Notes under the pieces: model-generated
What the model was told of the DNA's origin: nothing
The model's database searches: none
The model's input: only the letters and a program-made list of their open reading frames with translations
Made by a program: the position numbers and the translations under genes
In this document: in pieces, positions 1 through 10,400 of the stretch
Position numbering within the stretch: the first letter of the stretch is position 1
How the letters are laid out: the number at the start of each line of letters is the position of its first letter
Origin: JADKIH01 sp031427625
GTDB taxonomy: Bacteria; Bacteroidota; Bacteroidia; AKYH767-A; 2013-40CM-41-45
Assembly (NCBI GenBank): GCA_031427625.1
Contig: JANPNV010000156.1
Span: 1-42,755 of the forward strand
Reading direction: 5' to 3'
Length of the DNA: 42,755 bases

Positions 1-19
1 CTCCTCATTTATGTGTAAG

Positions 20-460
20 TTATTTCTTCTCGTTTTGATCAAAGCTAACCATCCATTGAATACCAAATTTGTCGAGAAACATTCCAAAGTAAGAGCCCCA
101 GAATGTTTGATTCATCGGCATTTTTACTATTCCTCCGGCCGATAGTCCTTTGAATATTTTGTCGGCCTCGTCCTTACTATCAGTGTTGATGGAAATGGAG
201 AAATTGTTTCCTACGACAGTCGCCTGTCCGAATGCCTCTGAACTATCACTTCCCATCAAAATAGTTTCGTTACTGATAGGCAATGAAACATGCATTATTT
301 TTTCACCTTCTTTTTCGGATACTGGTGGATAACCATCCATGGGAGGCATATCTTTAAACTTTCCAATGAATGGAAATTCGCCGCCAAAAACTGACTTGTA
401 AAAATTAAATGCTTCCTCACAATTACCGTTATAGGTTAAATAGGGATTTACTCTTGCCAT
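20..460 (-). CDS. VOC family protein, PhnB-like
   Basis: A 146-residue single-domain protein of the glyoxalase/VOC superfamily, PhnB (3-demethylubiquinone-9 3-methyltransferase-like) subgroup. Visible family marks are the N-terminal PYLTYNGNCEEAFNFYKSVF stretch (residues 6-25), then GG, and the C-terminal WGSYFGMFLDKFG (121-133), where the family carries its WG..fG...D.FG signature. No signal peptide. The ATG at 460 fits the usual family start. It lies 54 bp downstream of an SRPBCC protein on the same strand; this pairing is common in Bacteroidota, but its substrate is unknown. The family call is firm, the reaction is not known. Confidence 0.9.
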   Translation of the reverse strand: MARVNPYLTYNGNCEEAFNFYKSVFGGEFPFIGKFKDMPPMDGYPPVSEKEGEKIMHVSLPISNETILMGSDSSEAFGQATVVGNNFSISINTDSKDEADKIFKGLSAGGIVKMPMNQTFWGSYFGMFLDKFGIQWMVSFDQNEKK

Positions 461-513
461 TTGTTTGTTTTTTAAAATTGATTAGTATTTTATTGTTTGT
501 TATCGCGCGTAAA

Positions 514-969
514 TTATTTTCTTTTGAAATCAAATGAACCTTTCCTCAAATTAATGCCATGATCTAAATATGCTTTGAGGCATGCAAGAAAATTTGCCCA
601 ACCTTCTGTATTTCCTTTCAACCATTTTATTCCTGACTCATTATTTTCTCTGCCTTTTTCAGTGACAGTTACCACCGTAGAATTTACATCAAAGGGTTCA
701 AGCGTTATTTCAATTAAATGTTCAATGTCGTCCATGGTCCAATAATAAGAAATGAATTTATCTTTTTCCATTTTTCCGACTCGGATTGGAATATTCATAT
801 CGTATTCTGGAAATCGCCAGACTATTTCTTTGTTTGTCTCCATTCTCCCGGAGCTTTCTGAAATAAAATAGTTGACCATTTTCGCCGGATCAACGATTGC
901 CTCAAATACATCATGCACTGATTTTTGTATTTGAATGGCTGCTTTAATTTCAAGAGGTTTGTTTTCCAT
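514..969 (-). CDS. SRPBCC/AHSA1-like domain protein
   Basis: A 151-residue cytosolic protein of the START/Bet v1-like SRPBCC fold, activator-of-Hsp90-homologue-like (AHSA1) subgroup. The typical pattern is an N-terminal strand ending in a V.DVFEAIVDP helix (residues 19-28), a central set of beta strands and a long C-terminal helix with W.NFLACLKAYLDHG (about 124-138). Members bind hydrophobic ligands or act in stress responses; the ligand here is unknown. It is probably co-transcribed with the VOC gene just downstream. No catalytic residue can be assigned. Confidence 0.85.
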   Translation of the reverse strand: MENKPLEIKAAIQIQKSVHDVFEAIVDPAKMVNYFISESSGRMETNKEIVWRFPEYDMNIPIRVGKMEKDKFISYYWTMDDIEHLIEITLEPFDVNSTVVTVTEKGRENNESGIKWLKGNTEGWANFLACLKAYLDHGINLRKGSFDFKRK

Positions 970-1063
970 ATTTTACGGTTTACACGAACGATTCAGATTA
1001 TGGTGATGGGTTATTGACTTTGGAATTTCCTGTAATTTACTTTGAACTTGAAAATCATTTTAC

Positions 1064-2113
1064 TTAATTTTTAACAGCCCATCGCAGTTTTGCCGACCGT
1101 GCCCGGGGATTCGCATTTGATTCCTGTGTCGACGGACGAATCGGATCAGGTGCAACTTCGTTATAGATTCCCGCACGATATAATGCCTGAAACGATTTTT
1201 TTACTCGACGATCTTCTCCTGAGTGAAAGGAAAGGATGGCAACTCGTCCGCCCGGGGCAAGAGCTTCGGGAAGCTTTTCGAGAAATTTATCCAATGCTCC
1301 GAATTCATCATTCACCTCAATTCGTAATGCCTGAAAACATCGCTGTGTCGATTTTTTAATTTCTTCATCACGGTAGGCAGGAGTGAGATGATTGAGTGCA
1401 TTTTTAATAATAGTCTTTAGTTGTGTAGTAGTTTCTATTTGAATTCCTTTTGAAATAGTTGAAACAATGTTTTCTGAAATAGATTTGAAAAAAGGCTCGT
1501 CCGCATTTTCAAAAAGTATTTCTTCCAGTCTCTCAAGTGTTATTGTTTTTATTAGTTCTGCAGCCGATATTCCAATCGTGGGATTTAATCTTAAATCTAA
1601 TGGTCCTTCAACCTTGTACGAGAAACCTCTGTCCGGATTATCAATTTGCATAGACGACACGCCTAAGTCTGCCAGGATAAAATTCAGAGGGCCTGCTTCT
1701 GAAACAATCTGATCGATTTCCGAGAAATTCATTTTTTTTATCTCCACAACATCTTGTCCATATCCTAAAGATTCCAGTCTTTCCTTCGTACGCGGCAACT
1801 CATAGGGATCAACATCGATGGCATAAAGTCGTCCGCCGGGAAGCAGGCATTTAATCATTTCCAAAGTATGTCCGCCATAACCCAGCGTTGCATCCAGCCC
1901 GATTTGTCCGGGAGTTATTTTTAATATATCGAGTATTTCATCAACACAAATTGGACGATGCATTCCTGCAGGCGTCCGGCCTTGCCCCATAACCTTAGCT
2001 ACATCATCAGAATACTGATCAGGTTGTAGCTCTTTGTATTTGTCTTTGAATGCTTTTGGATGCGTGCCCTTATACCTTATGCGTCTGACTCGTTTTGGTT
2101 CCTGATTTTCCAT
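1064..2113 (-). CDS. rsmH: RsmH-family 16S rRNA (cytosine-N4) methyltransferase, atypical
   Basis: A 349-residue SAM-dependent methyltransferase of the MraW/RsmH family, which in typical members makes m4C1402 in 16S rRNA. Motifs seen are GYGGHT at 78-83 (SAM loop), ADLGVSSMQ at 148-156, DNPDRGFSY at 158-166 and SFHSGEDR at 295-302, where most members have SFHSLEDR. It carries about 50 extra N-terminal residues rich in Lys/Arg before the usual H.P domain start (HRP at 52-54). Neighbours are not division or cell-wall genes, although rsmH normally heads the dcw cluster with ftsL/ftsI/mur genes. So it may be a second, divergent RsmH-like enzyme rather than the canonical one. Family certain, exact target inferred. 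Confidence 0.85.
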   Translation of the reverse strand: MENQEPKRVRRIRYKGTHPKAFKDKYKELQPDQYSDDVAKVMGQGRTPAGMHRPICVDEILDILKITPGQIGLDATLGYGGHTLEMIKCLLPGGRLYAIDVDPYELPRTKERLESLGYGQDVVEIKKMNFSEIDQIVSEAGPLNFILADLGVSSMQIDNPDRGFSYKVEGPLDLRLNPTIGISAAELIKTITLERLEEILFENADEPFFKSISENIVSTISKGIQIETTTQLKTIIKNALNHLTPAYRDEEIKKSTQRCFQALRIEVNDEFGALDKFLEKLPEALAPGGRVAILSFHSGEDRRVKKSFQALYRAGIYNEVAPDPIRPSTQESNANPRARSAKLRWAVKN

Positions 2114-2307
2114 GATGGTAAAACTAACAAATCAATGATTGTGTAGCAAGAAAATGAAGTCTGTTTAACAATTCTAAATTTATATAAAACATCTGACTTG
2201 ATTTGTTTGATATTATTAATAAATCTTGCAATCTGTCAGATCGAAAAGAGTTGTCAGGTTAAAATTGGATTTACACTTTTATCTGTCGTTTTAAGAATAA
2301 AATATAT

Positions 2308-2982
2308 TTAAGTGAGAACTTGCTCAAAGAAACCTCCGAATTGTTTTTCGGCATTGACGAAATGAATTTCTAAAATCCAATCCCGCTTGTTTCCGTTTGC
2401 ATCTGGTAAAAACATATCATGGGGATTTTCGGGATGAACATAAAGTCCGTAATTTTTAGACTCTAACCTTTCATGGGGGAATTGTCCTATAAGATGTCCC
2501 GCAAGCTGACCGCCATAGGTATAGCCGTATTTCTTGGTAAGTTCAATAATGTATTGATAGAATTCCGCACCTGTAAGTTTTGTTTGATTGCAATACCAAT
2601 TCTTCGCTTCATGCCATGCCAACTCAATATCAGCTTTTAGTTTATGTTTCAAGGGATCATTTCCGATTACATACGTTCTGCCGAAGTCGGCTTCCCAATC
2701 TTCAAATACGGGACCGAAGTCTAAAAAAATAATATCGTCTTGTTGTAAGATCAGGTCGGGCGGATTTTCATCATAAGGTTTTAAAGTGTTTGTTCCGGCT
2801 CTTACAATTCTTTTATGCCAATATTTTTCTATTCCGAAAAGCTCGAAGGCAAGATTGTAAATTTCGTTATTGATTTGTACTTCTGATTTTCCTGCAACTA
2901 TTATATTTCGGTCTTCAATTTCATTAAATAGTAAAAGTGCTTTTGCTTCGGCTTCTATTAGTTTTTCTTGGGTGGTTGTCAT
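2308..2982 (-). CDS. M24 family metallopeptidase (short Xaa-Pro peptidase-like)
   Basis: A 224-residue pita-bread-fold (creatinase/methionine aminopeptidase) protein. All five dimetal ligands can be placed: Asp88 in FLDFG, Asp99 in ADFGRT, His163 in GHLIGQFPHE, Glu205 in ILEIHF and Glu220 in FFEQVL. It is therefore likely catalytic despite lacking the N-terminal creatinase domain of PepP/PepQ. No signal peptide, so cytoplasmic. It starts with ATG and stands alone between rsmH and the secretome block. Many genomes annotate such proteins as Xaa-Pro peptidase; substrate preference cannot be read from sequence. Confidence 0.85.
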   Translation of the reverse strand: MTTTQEKLIEAEAKALLLFNEIEDRNIIVAGKSEVQINNEIYNLAFELFGIEKYWHKRIVRAGTNTLKPYDENPPDLILQQDDIIFLDFGPVFEDWEADFGRTYVIGNDPLKHKLKADIELAWHEAKNWYCNQTKLTGAEFYQYIIELTKKYGYTYGGQLAGHLIGQFPHERLESKNYGLYVHPENPHDMFLPDANGNKRDWILEIHFVNAEKQFGGFFEQVLT

Positions 2983-3114
2983 AATTTATTTATGCTTGTA
3001 AAGACATGTCAATTATTTGTTAGTTTCTGGAAGCAAGATCAAAGAAGGGGATGTGCGCAATTAGATTGTTATAACGGTTTTAAATCACAACTATAAAGTA
3101 CACCCACTAAATAA

Positions 3115-4830
3115 TTATTCCTTAACAAAGCTTGTTGAATAGTCTCTTTCATTACTTCTAATTAAAATATAATAAACACCCGTGTTCAACGTATGGACGG
3201 AAAAATTGGCGACTGTCGGATCAATTCCTGTTTGAAAAATTCCATACCCTGCAATTTTTCCCAATTCATCATAAATTTTATACGCCATTCTGGAAAAAAT
3301 TCCCTGAGGCAGTTTTATTGAAATGGTTTCTTTTGCCGGGTTTGGGTAGATTGTCATCGCCTTTTGATTCGATACCGAAAATTTTATTCCTTGAGCGAAA
3401 AATTCATATGCGCCCATATCAGGAGGAATATTTCGAAGGTTGCCTAGTATATCATCAACAATACCTGGAATTGTAATGCCAGTGTTATCCAACGCTGGAC
3501 TTGATGGAATGGGAAAGGTGGATGATACGAATCCGGGAATAGCGTCTGTACTGGTTGCATCCTGACCAGATGCTGTTTGCCAGTTACTCAATGTTTGGTA
3601 TAATGTCGGTGTTGTCGAGCGTTTAATCGCAACGTTACCGCTCGGTATGTATAGGTCGTTGTAGTTGCTGTTAAAGGCTGTCGATAAGGTCGACAAATTT
3701 CCCAGCGAAAAAGCTGCCATATTCGCCCCGAGTTGCGTTATGCTAATGACATTGTTCCGGATTATTGAATTGGTATTTGAAAGTTCCTCTTCAATACCAT
3801 AGAGATTTCCTGATGATGTGGCCTGTGTATCAATACTTATTGTATTAAAAGAAATTTCAGGAGCCGTTCCGGCTGTCCTCACCAATATAGCTGTGAAATT
3901 TCCGCTTATCAGATGTATATCATGAATAACATTGTTGTAAACTTTATGTCCCGTCCCATCAAACAGATAAATGCCTCGAAAATTTTGCATGCCATTGGAA
4001 GTCTGTGAAACTCTAATATCATTTCCGAAAATACTTGAATTAATATTTGCTGCCTGTGCTATTAGAATTGCATTTACCGTTGTAATATTTGATGTACGTT
4101 TATCAAAATTATTGTAGCTGATTTCTGCTCCATTAGTTTCACGCAGATAAATTCCATTCGAATGGAAGTCGTAAAATGTATTCCTCGTAATCACAATTCC
4201 AGATGCAAGATTAGATAACAAACCAAAAACTGAAACTCCGTATCCGCCACCGGTAGATGTGTTTCCGGAAAATGTTATGTTATGAAAATCTCCTGTGCCA
4301 AGGATAGCCGTCTGTGAACCGGAAGCAATATATCCGCCGGTAAGTGTGCTTGTCGTTCCGGGAATAGTTACGTTGCAATTAGAAATGGTAATATCATTTC
4401 CAGTATTGTAAATATGAATTCCCAAAAAGCCGCTGGCCGAAGCGGTGTCACGCAAAATATTTATGTTGTTTATCGTCATAAATTGCATATCCTGTAATCT
4501 GATGATGTATCGCTTCGATGAATCAGTTAATGCTGTTACCGTTTCTCCGCTACCATCAAGTGTAATGGTATTTGAAGCACTCGTTCCGGCTATATTGTTA
4601 AATACAACTTGCTCCACATACGGCCCTGAACCCGGTGTTATGGTGGCAATCACACTTGCAGATATTCCATTTAAATTTAAACGGGAAGAAAAATCAGTTA
4701 TCGATTGAAAATTTGTTCCTCCTGTCGACATGGCCGAATTAATCGTATAACTTCCGCTCAATGGTTGGGCATTGGAACTTACTCCTGCTATCAGGAGAAT
4801 AAAAATAAAAATGTAAATTATTTTTTTCAT
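3115..4830 (-). CDS. Secreted parallel beta-helix protein with T9SS sorting domain
   Basis: A 571-residue exported protein. The N-terminal signal peptide ends near residue 22 (VSSNAQ). Residues about 60-400 contain many short repeats in which N or D alternates with aliphatic residues (ITISNCNV, ISYNNF, VYNNVIHDI, IIRNNVISI), typical of PbH1/NosD right-handed parallel beta-helices. The final 85 residues hold a type A T9SS domain, from MTIYPNPAKETISIKLP to the terminal strand ending SFVKE. Such proteins are usually surface-anchored polysaccharide-binding or lyase-like proteins; I see no certain catalytic triad. It is the last gene of the same-strand secretome block. Confidence 0.85.
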   Translation of the reverse strand: MKKIIYIFIFILLIAGVSSNAQPLSGSYTINSAMSTGGTNFQSITDFSSRLNLNGISASVIATITPGSGPYVEQVVFNNIAGTSASNTITLDGSGETVTALTDSSKRYIIRLQDMQFMTINNINILRDTASASGFLGIHIYNTGNDITISNCNVTIPGTTSTLTGGYIASGSQTAILGTGDFHNITFSGNTSTGGGYGVSVFGLLSNLASGIVITRNTFYDFHSNGIYLRETNGAEISYNNFDKRTSNITTVNAILIAQAANINSSIFGNDIRVSQTSNGMQNFRGIYLFDGTGHKVYNNVIHDIHLISGNFTAILVRTAGTAPEISFNTISIDTQATSSGNLYGIEEELSNTNSIIRNNVISITQLGANMAAFSLGNLSTLSTAFNSNYNDLYIPSGNVAIKRSTTPTLYQTLSNWQTASGQDATSTDAIPGFVSSTFPIPSSPALDNTGITIPGIVDDILGNLRNIPPDMGAYEFFAQGIKFSVSNQKAMTIYPNPAKETISIKLPQGIFSRMAYKIYDELGKIAGYGIFQTGIDPTVANFSVHTLNTGVYYILIRSNERDYSTSFVKE

Positions 4831-4890
4831 TTGAGAATGAGATTTTCGTTTTTTAGAAATGGACTGATTCGGTAGCTATATTCTCTGATT

Positions 4891-7410
4891 TTATTGTTTG
4901 ACAATTTTTATGGTCTGATTATGATACTTCAGGAAATATATTCCTGAGACCCAAATTTCTGAATTGATAATTGTATCGTCATCATCCAAATTGATTTCTT
5001 TTATTTTTTTATTCAAAGCATCATAGATAGTAACTATCTCTGATGCTATAGATGATGAGCGGTGAATTGTCAGATTCTTTGAAAATGGATTTGGGAAAAC
5101 TGATATATCGCTATCTGAATGTTCTGCGAATTCAATTCCATTCTGTAACATATTTCCAACCTTCATTCCATTGCCAAAACTGGATACCCAAATTTCATTT
5201 TGGTTATATGGATTGAAGAAGACACGCTCCGGCTGGCGAAACGGATAGGAGGTAACCAGACTCCAACTTGGAGAAAGAGCAGTGATATCATTGCTCATCC
5301 ACAAACCCTGCATCTCAGTCGTAAGAAATGCCTGCGAAAGATTCTGCGGATTAAAAGTGATGGATGTAACAGTTGAAAATTGGCTTCCGGTAATTTTTGT
5401 CCATGTTAATCCGCGATTGGTCGTTTTGTATAATCCACCTAATCCATTGGGCCCACCGCCCCAGCCGCTGAAAACGCATACATACCAGGTATTTTCAGTG
5501 GCATCGTTCGGATCAATCACAATGTCTTTCGTCCAGTAATGCATACCTGCATCACTAACATCGCTCCATGAATTCGCAACGGGATCATAAATAAAAACTC
5601 CTGAGCTTGATGTAAAGGTTCCCGAGCTATTTCTTCGGCCTGAAAAAGTGCAAACCATTTTTCCATCATTCAAAACAACGATGCATGAAGGATGCCCTTC
5701 AGTGCGTGTGGGATTGGATAGTTTTGTCCATGTCGAAGCTGCTCCGTTCGATAGATTGTTCGTCATGTATATACCGCCCAGTTGTGCTCCCTGTGTACCA
5801 CCGAAGTGAATAATTGATGCATACATTCTGTCTGCATTGTTTGGATCAGCCGCAAGCCAGAAAGCGGGATGGCTAAATGAATGTAATGTAGTCCATGTGG
5901 CTCCATCATCGGAGGAGTATACAATTTTTCCATTTCCGTCATTTGCATCAAGGATTGCATCGGTTAGTCGGGTGCTCTGATACATATCGTGAATATTACT
6001 GCAGGCGCCATACATATTCCCATTCGGTGTTTTTGCAATCCTGTAAAGTGAGTTTACTGAGAAGCCGCTGTATGTAAATCCCCAAGAGTCTCCGTTATCT
6101 GTGCTTCGTATTCCTCCGATGTCACTGAAACAGGCCATCATCTTATTTGCACTCTGCCAGTGTATTTGCCAGCAGGTTGTGTTTTCTAATCCAATACTAT
6201 GATAAACATGTTTCGTAGGTGTAGGATTTCCGGCAGCATGCTGATCAGAATTATTTACATAGGCTTGTTTCCAGTTAGTTCCCCCATCAGCACTTACGGT
6301 TACATTGCTGAAGGAACTGAATAGTACTTTATCTGAATTGAAAGGAGCAACAGATATTCCAAAACAGTTTTCACTCCAACTCCAGTTTTTATCTCCTTGA
6401 TATCCTTCCCAGCCTGTTATGATATTTGCATTATTCGTTGTATTAAAAACTTTATTCCACGAGGTACCTCCATTGGTAGATTTCATGACGAGTGGAGCGC
6501 TTAAAGAATTATCATGCCCGCCAAGGTAAATGGTATTGATATCGTTCCATGCCATTCCTGTGTACATAATAAAATCAGTTGAAAAATTTATTCCTGTCGA
6601 TTTCGTAATCCATGTTCCATTGGCATCGTCCATTATATAAACCTGTTTTGCATAATTCGAATAATCCCATGGCATTATTCCATTGTATGTTCCTGATGAG
6701 TTTGCAGTGATACATACAAATCGCATGTTAGCGCCTTGTTTTGCCCCGGAGAAAGACCAGATAACCTGTCCTGTTGTCATTCCGGAAGTAGTCATCAGAT
6801 TGAAAGTCTGTCCGGCATCGTTGCTGAAAAATACACCTTCGTTACTGCCAATGTAAATGTTGTTGCCATCCCAGAAAACGCCACCCATAATAAGTCCGGC
6901 TCCCATGTTTGTCGCATGTTTGATGAGTGTAAACGATGTGCCGCCATCATTTGAAAATAAAATATCACCGTATGCATCGATGACTAGTTGATTGGGATTT
7001 GAATAATTTGCACTCATCTTGTAAACGTTTCCGTATGTGTTCAGATTATATGCAACAAGTTGATGCCAGGAATTTCCACCGTCTGTCGTCTTTACAGGGT
7101 AGCCATTGTTGCCATCATTATAATTTGAAAAAGCAATTAGAGGATCGATTGTAAATTCATAGGTAGAGGTATTAAATACCTGAAGCATAGAAAAATCTAC
7201 CTGATCGTAACTGTTACCAAAATCTGTGCTATGAAATAATTCGCTCATATCACAGCTTACATAGAATTCATTGTCATTCGCCGGATTAATGCTAGGGAAA
7301 AATAAAGCACCACCGCCACCAATTCCTCGTGGGCTGAATCCGACTGGTTGACTTAGAATAGTTGCTCCTGTACACATTGAAAAAGCAAGGAAGAACAAAA
7401 TCTTTTTCAT
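4891..7410 (-). CDS. Secreted BNR/GH74-like beta-propeller with T9SS sorting domain
   Basis: An 839-residue exported protein: signal peptide to about residue 21 (ATILSQP), then two likely seven-bladed propellers marked by Asp-box repeats such as SNDGGTSF, SNDAGQTF, STNGGTSW, SADGGTNW, STDNGDSW, SSDDGATW and TTNRGLTW. This layout is shared by VPS10/sortilin-like, xyloglucanase (GH74) and sialidase-like proteins. The last 80 residues form a T9SS sorting domain (ISVFPNPFSKNLTIHRS to IKIVKQ). It lies 60 bp upstream of the beta-helix gene and 28 bp downstream of the subtilase gene, so the three probably share a transcript. Glycosidase activity is possible but unproven. Confidence 0.85.
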   Translation of the reverse strand: MKKILFFLAFSMCTGATILSQPVGFSPRGIGGGGALFFPSINPANDNEFYVSCDMSELFHSTDFGNSYDQVDFSMLQVFNTSTYEFTIDPLIAFSNYNDGNNGYPVKTTDGGNSWHQLVAYNLNTYGNVYKMSANYSNPNQLVIDAYGDILFSNDGGTSFTLIKHATNMGAGLIMGGVFWDGNNIYIGSNEGVFFSNDAGQTFNLMTTSGMTTGQVIWSFSGAKQGANMRFVCITANSSGTYNGIMPWDYSNYAKQVYIMDDANGTWITKSTGINFSTDFIMYTGMAWNDINTIYLGGHDNSLSAPLVMKSTNGGTSWNKVFNTTNNANIITGWEGYQGDKNWSWSENCFGISVAPFNSDKVLFSSFSNVTVSADGGTNWKQAYVNNSDQHAAGNPTPTKHVYHSIGLENTTCWQIHWQSANKMMACFSDIGGIRSTDNGDSWGFTYSGFSVNSLYRIAKTPNGNMYGACSNIHDMYQSTRLTDAILDANDGNGKIVYSSDDGATWTTLHSFSHPAFWLAADPNNADRMYASIIHFGGTQGAQLGGIYMTNNLSNGAASTWTKLSNPTRTEGHPSCIVVLNDGKMVCTFSGRRNSSGTFTSSSGVFIYDPVANSWSDVSDAGMHYWTKDIVIDPNDATENTWYVCVFSGWGGGPNGLGGLYKTTNRGLTWTKITGSQFSTVTSITFNPQNLSQAFLTTEMQGLWMSNDITALSPSWSLVTSYPFRQPERVFFNPYNQNEIWVSSFGNGMKVGNMLQNGIEFAEHSDSDISVFPNPFSKNLTIHRSSSIASEIVTIYDALNKKIKEINLDDDDTIINSEIWVSGIYFLKYHNQTIKIVKQ

Positions 7411-7412
7411 GG

Positions 7413-7429
7413 CATTATAAATTATAATG
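7413..7429. promoter_or_regulatory. 17-bp AT-rich perfect palindrome before the propeller gene
   Basis: CATTATAA, a single A, then TTATAATG: a perfect inverted repeat with 8-bp arms, 3 bp upstream of the ATG of the propeller gene and inside the 28-bp gap after the subtilase stop. It could be an operator, an RNA hairpin at the start codon, or chance in AT-rich DNA. No protein can be assigned. Confidence 0.3.
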
Positions 7430-7438
7430 AATTATAGT

Positions 7439-10400
7439 TTACCGTGTAATTTTTAACAACTTAATTTGTTTGAGTGTTTTTTCTGAACTGATAGAAAATG
7501 TGTATACTCCGTCTGCCTGAAATGAAAGATCTATTTGTCCAGATTGTTGCAAATTATTTTCCAGGGTTTTTTCAAAAACGATTTTTCCTACAACATCACG
7601 GATGGAAATTGTACGGCTTCCATTTCCCTGTCCAATAAAATAATTGAATATTCCATTTGCCGGATTTGGAAATACGTTTACGAAATTTCCTGCGGAACTT
7701 TCATTAATACCTGTCGAAAGACCTGTAATTTCAATATCATCCAAAGCCATGTCGCTTGTAAAACTTGTTCCGGTTACTCCTCTGAAGCGGACAAGAATAG
7801 ATTGTCCAATAAATTGATCCAGATTGATGGAATCTTTTTTCCATAAATTTCCCTGATCACCTGAACGAACAGGGATGATGTCGTTGGCGACCTGGCTTTC
7901 ACCAATTACGTCGACATGAAGCGATCCCATTGTTGCTCCATACATGTGGTACCAAAATGTCAGCATAGCTGTTGAAGCAGTTGTCAGGTCGAAACATGGA
8001 CTGATAAGATCGGCTTCAACATTATAGCAATTACCGGACGATTCGAGATAGATGTATTTTCCAAGTGCAAGTCCCGTTGTATGATCTGTTGTCGGGCCAG
8101 TAGCCGCAGTGGGCGATGCGCCACGGTTTACAATCCAGTCGATATCATCGTAAATTCCGTTTGCAACATTCATCCAAGGAGAACCAAGAGGGCAATTTAC
8201 AAGTGCACAATTTGAAGCGGTGGAACATAGGGTTAAAGTATCGAATGTTTCCTTAAAAGGAATAAGCGATGTAACGCCGGATAAAATATTCATATTGATT
8301 TGTGACGTATCATTATAATTATTCTGATCATTGTTTACAGTAATCCATGTTTTCAGATTATAATTTCCCGGTGAAGGAATTGCTATGTTCTGTGTAAAAA
8401 TAAAATCGAAGAAACTTCCTGAAGCAATCGATCCGGAATAATTTTCTGTTATCGGAATGTTACCATCGAATGAGTAGCTCACATCGATATTACTAATTGC
8501 ATTAGCTCCTGAATTAGTTATCCTTATTGTAACCGGAACATTTGAATGATTTTGACAGTCGCTGGAGATTCCGGCAACGGGTGTAACAATCTGTGTAATT
8601 TCACCATCTACTGTGAGGTTGCAATTCAATAGTCCTGGCTGACGTTTGATTGCATCTGCCCGACGGCTAATGCCGCCATTGATGCCAATGGCACTGACGC
8701 TAAACCAATATTCTGATAATGGATTTGTTCCTGTTACATCAAAGGATGTTCCTGTCGAAATTCCAACCTTATCCATGTACTTCGCACCAAGTTTATAAAT
8801 CACATATCCTGTTGCATTGGCTACTGGATTCCATGCAAGTCCGATGGAGTCAGGACATTCATAAGTGACATGAACATTTGTAGGTCGTTTTAATATTGTG
8901 AAAAATGTATCGCTTACATCTGAAAATCCATTACGTGTAATTCTTAAAAGCGTACGGTCGGCAGTGAGTGTTGATTGAATTCCCCAGCCATAATATCTAT
9001 CAGCTCCCGGAATGGATGATGCAAGTGATGTCCAGATTGTTCCATTATCAACTGAATAACTTAAGTCAAATGTTCCAGTAGTATCGTATGCATCCCAGCG
9101 AATCAATTCAGATTCTCCCGGTACAAGTCCTTCGCCACCGTTCGGATAGGTAAGGTAAACACTATCAGTGCGAAATTCATAAACTAAAAAGTATGTCTGT
9201 GCACCAAATGGAATCTGAGAACCGGTAATTGATATTGAATAATTTCCGGCAACAGGATTATTTACGGTAATTTGTTCTACGTTATTCAATGTATCGGTTC
9301 CTCTTACCGCGGGCTGATTTAATGTTACTGAATTCGGCAATGGATTTAATACCCATGGCGTAAATACAGCAGCCAATGGATCTGTAATAACCATGTCGAG
9401 ATCGTTGACGAGTGATTTTGTTGCTGCTGGTGTTCCGCCAATATCATTCCAGTAAAGCATAATGCGAAGCTGCCTTACATTATTCGGGACAATAATACTA
9501 TGTGTTTTGTTTTGTCCCTGAACAATAGTATCAACTAAATATCGATGATCCTCCATACATTTCACTGCGCGGAATGCATTAATACGTCCCCAACCATGTT
9601 TATAATCGGGTCCGGGATTTCCAAGATCTTCTGCGGAATTAAGTACACATGCTTTTATTAATCCAGAAGGTGGATTTGTAGAAGAAGTTATTTCTTTATA
9701 TGCTTGATAAAGTTGAGCAAGAACACCGGCTACTCCTGGGCATGCAGCAGAAGTTCCGCCTCCAACCTGATAAGTATTATTTTGATCTGTTGACATCTGA
9801 TTGATACCATTAGAACAAATGTCAGGTTTAATTCTGCCGTCAGGTGCTGGGCCACGGCTGCTGCTGTTCTCTAATACATCACCGGCATTTAAGTTACCGC
9901 ATGCAATAACATTTTTTCCGTTTTTATAGCCTCCTGTAATGTTTCCCCATAAAGATCCAGCTCCATAACTGCAATCTGTTGTGCCATCATTTCCTGCTGA
10001 GAAGCATAATGAAATCTGGGGGTTATCGTGAATGAGCTGATCACCGAATTGCGAGTTGGCTGTGTATTGATTACATGCCTGACTGTATGAAGTAGATGTT
10101 ATGACAGTTCCAAGTGAATCGAAATTGTTTACGGCATTTACAATATGCGGATAAGTGGAAATATCATAAACTTGTAGATAAGCACCTGTTGCCATGCCTC
10201 TGTAAACTTGTTTCAGATTACCAGCACCCATGCAGATTCCTGAAGTCATATCACCATGATTTCCTCCGAGGCCAGTAAGGTGTTGAGTAACTCTTCCTTG
10301 AAAGTCGATGTGAGGACCAATTTCACCATCGTCGGCAAGTCCAATTGTAACTCCTGAACCGTCATAATGACGACCGGTAACGTAATCTGAATTTATAGTA

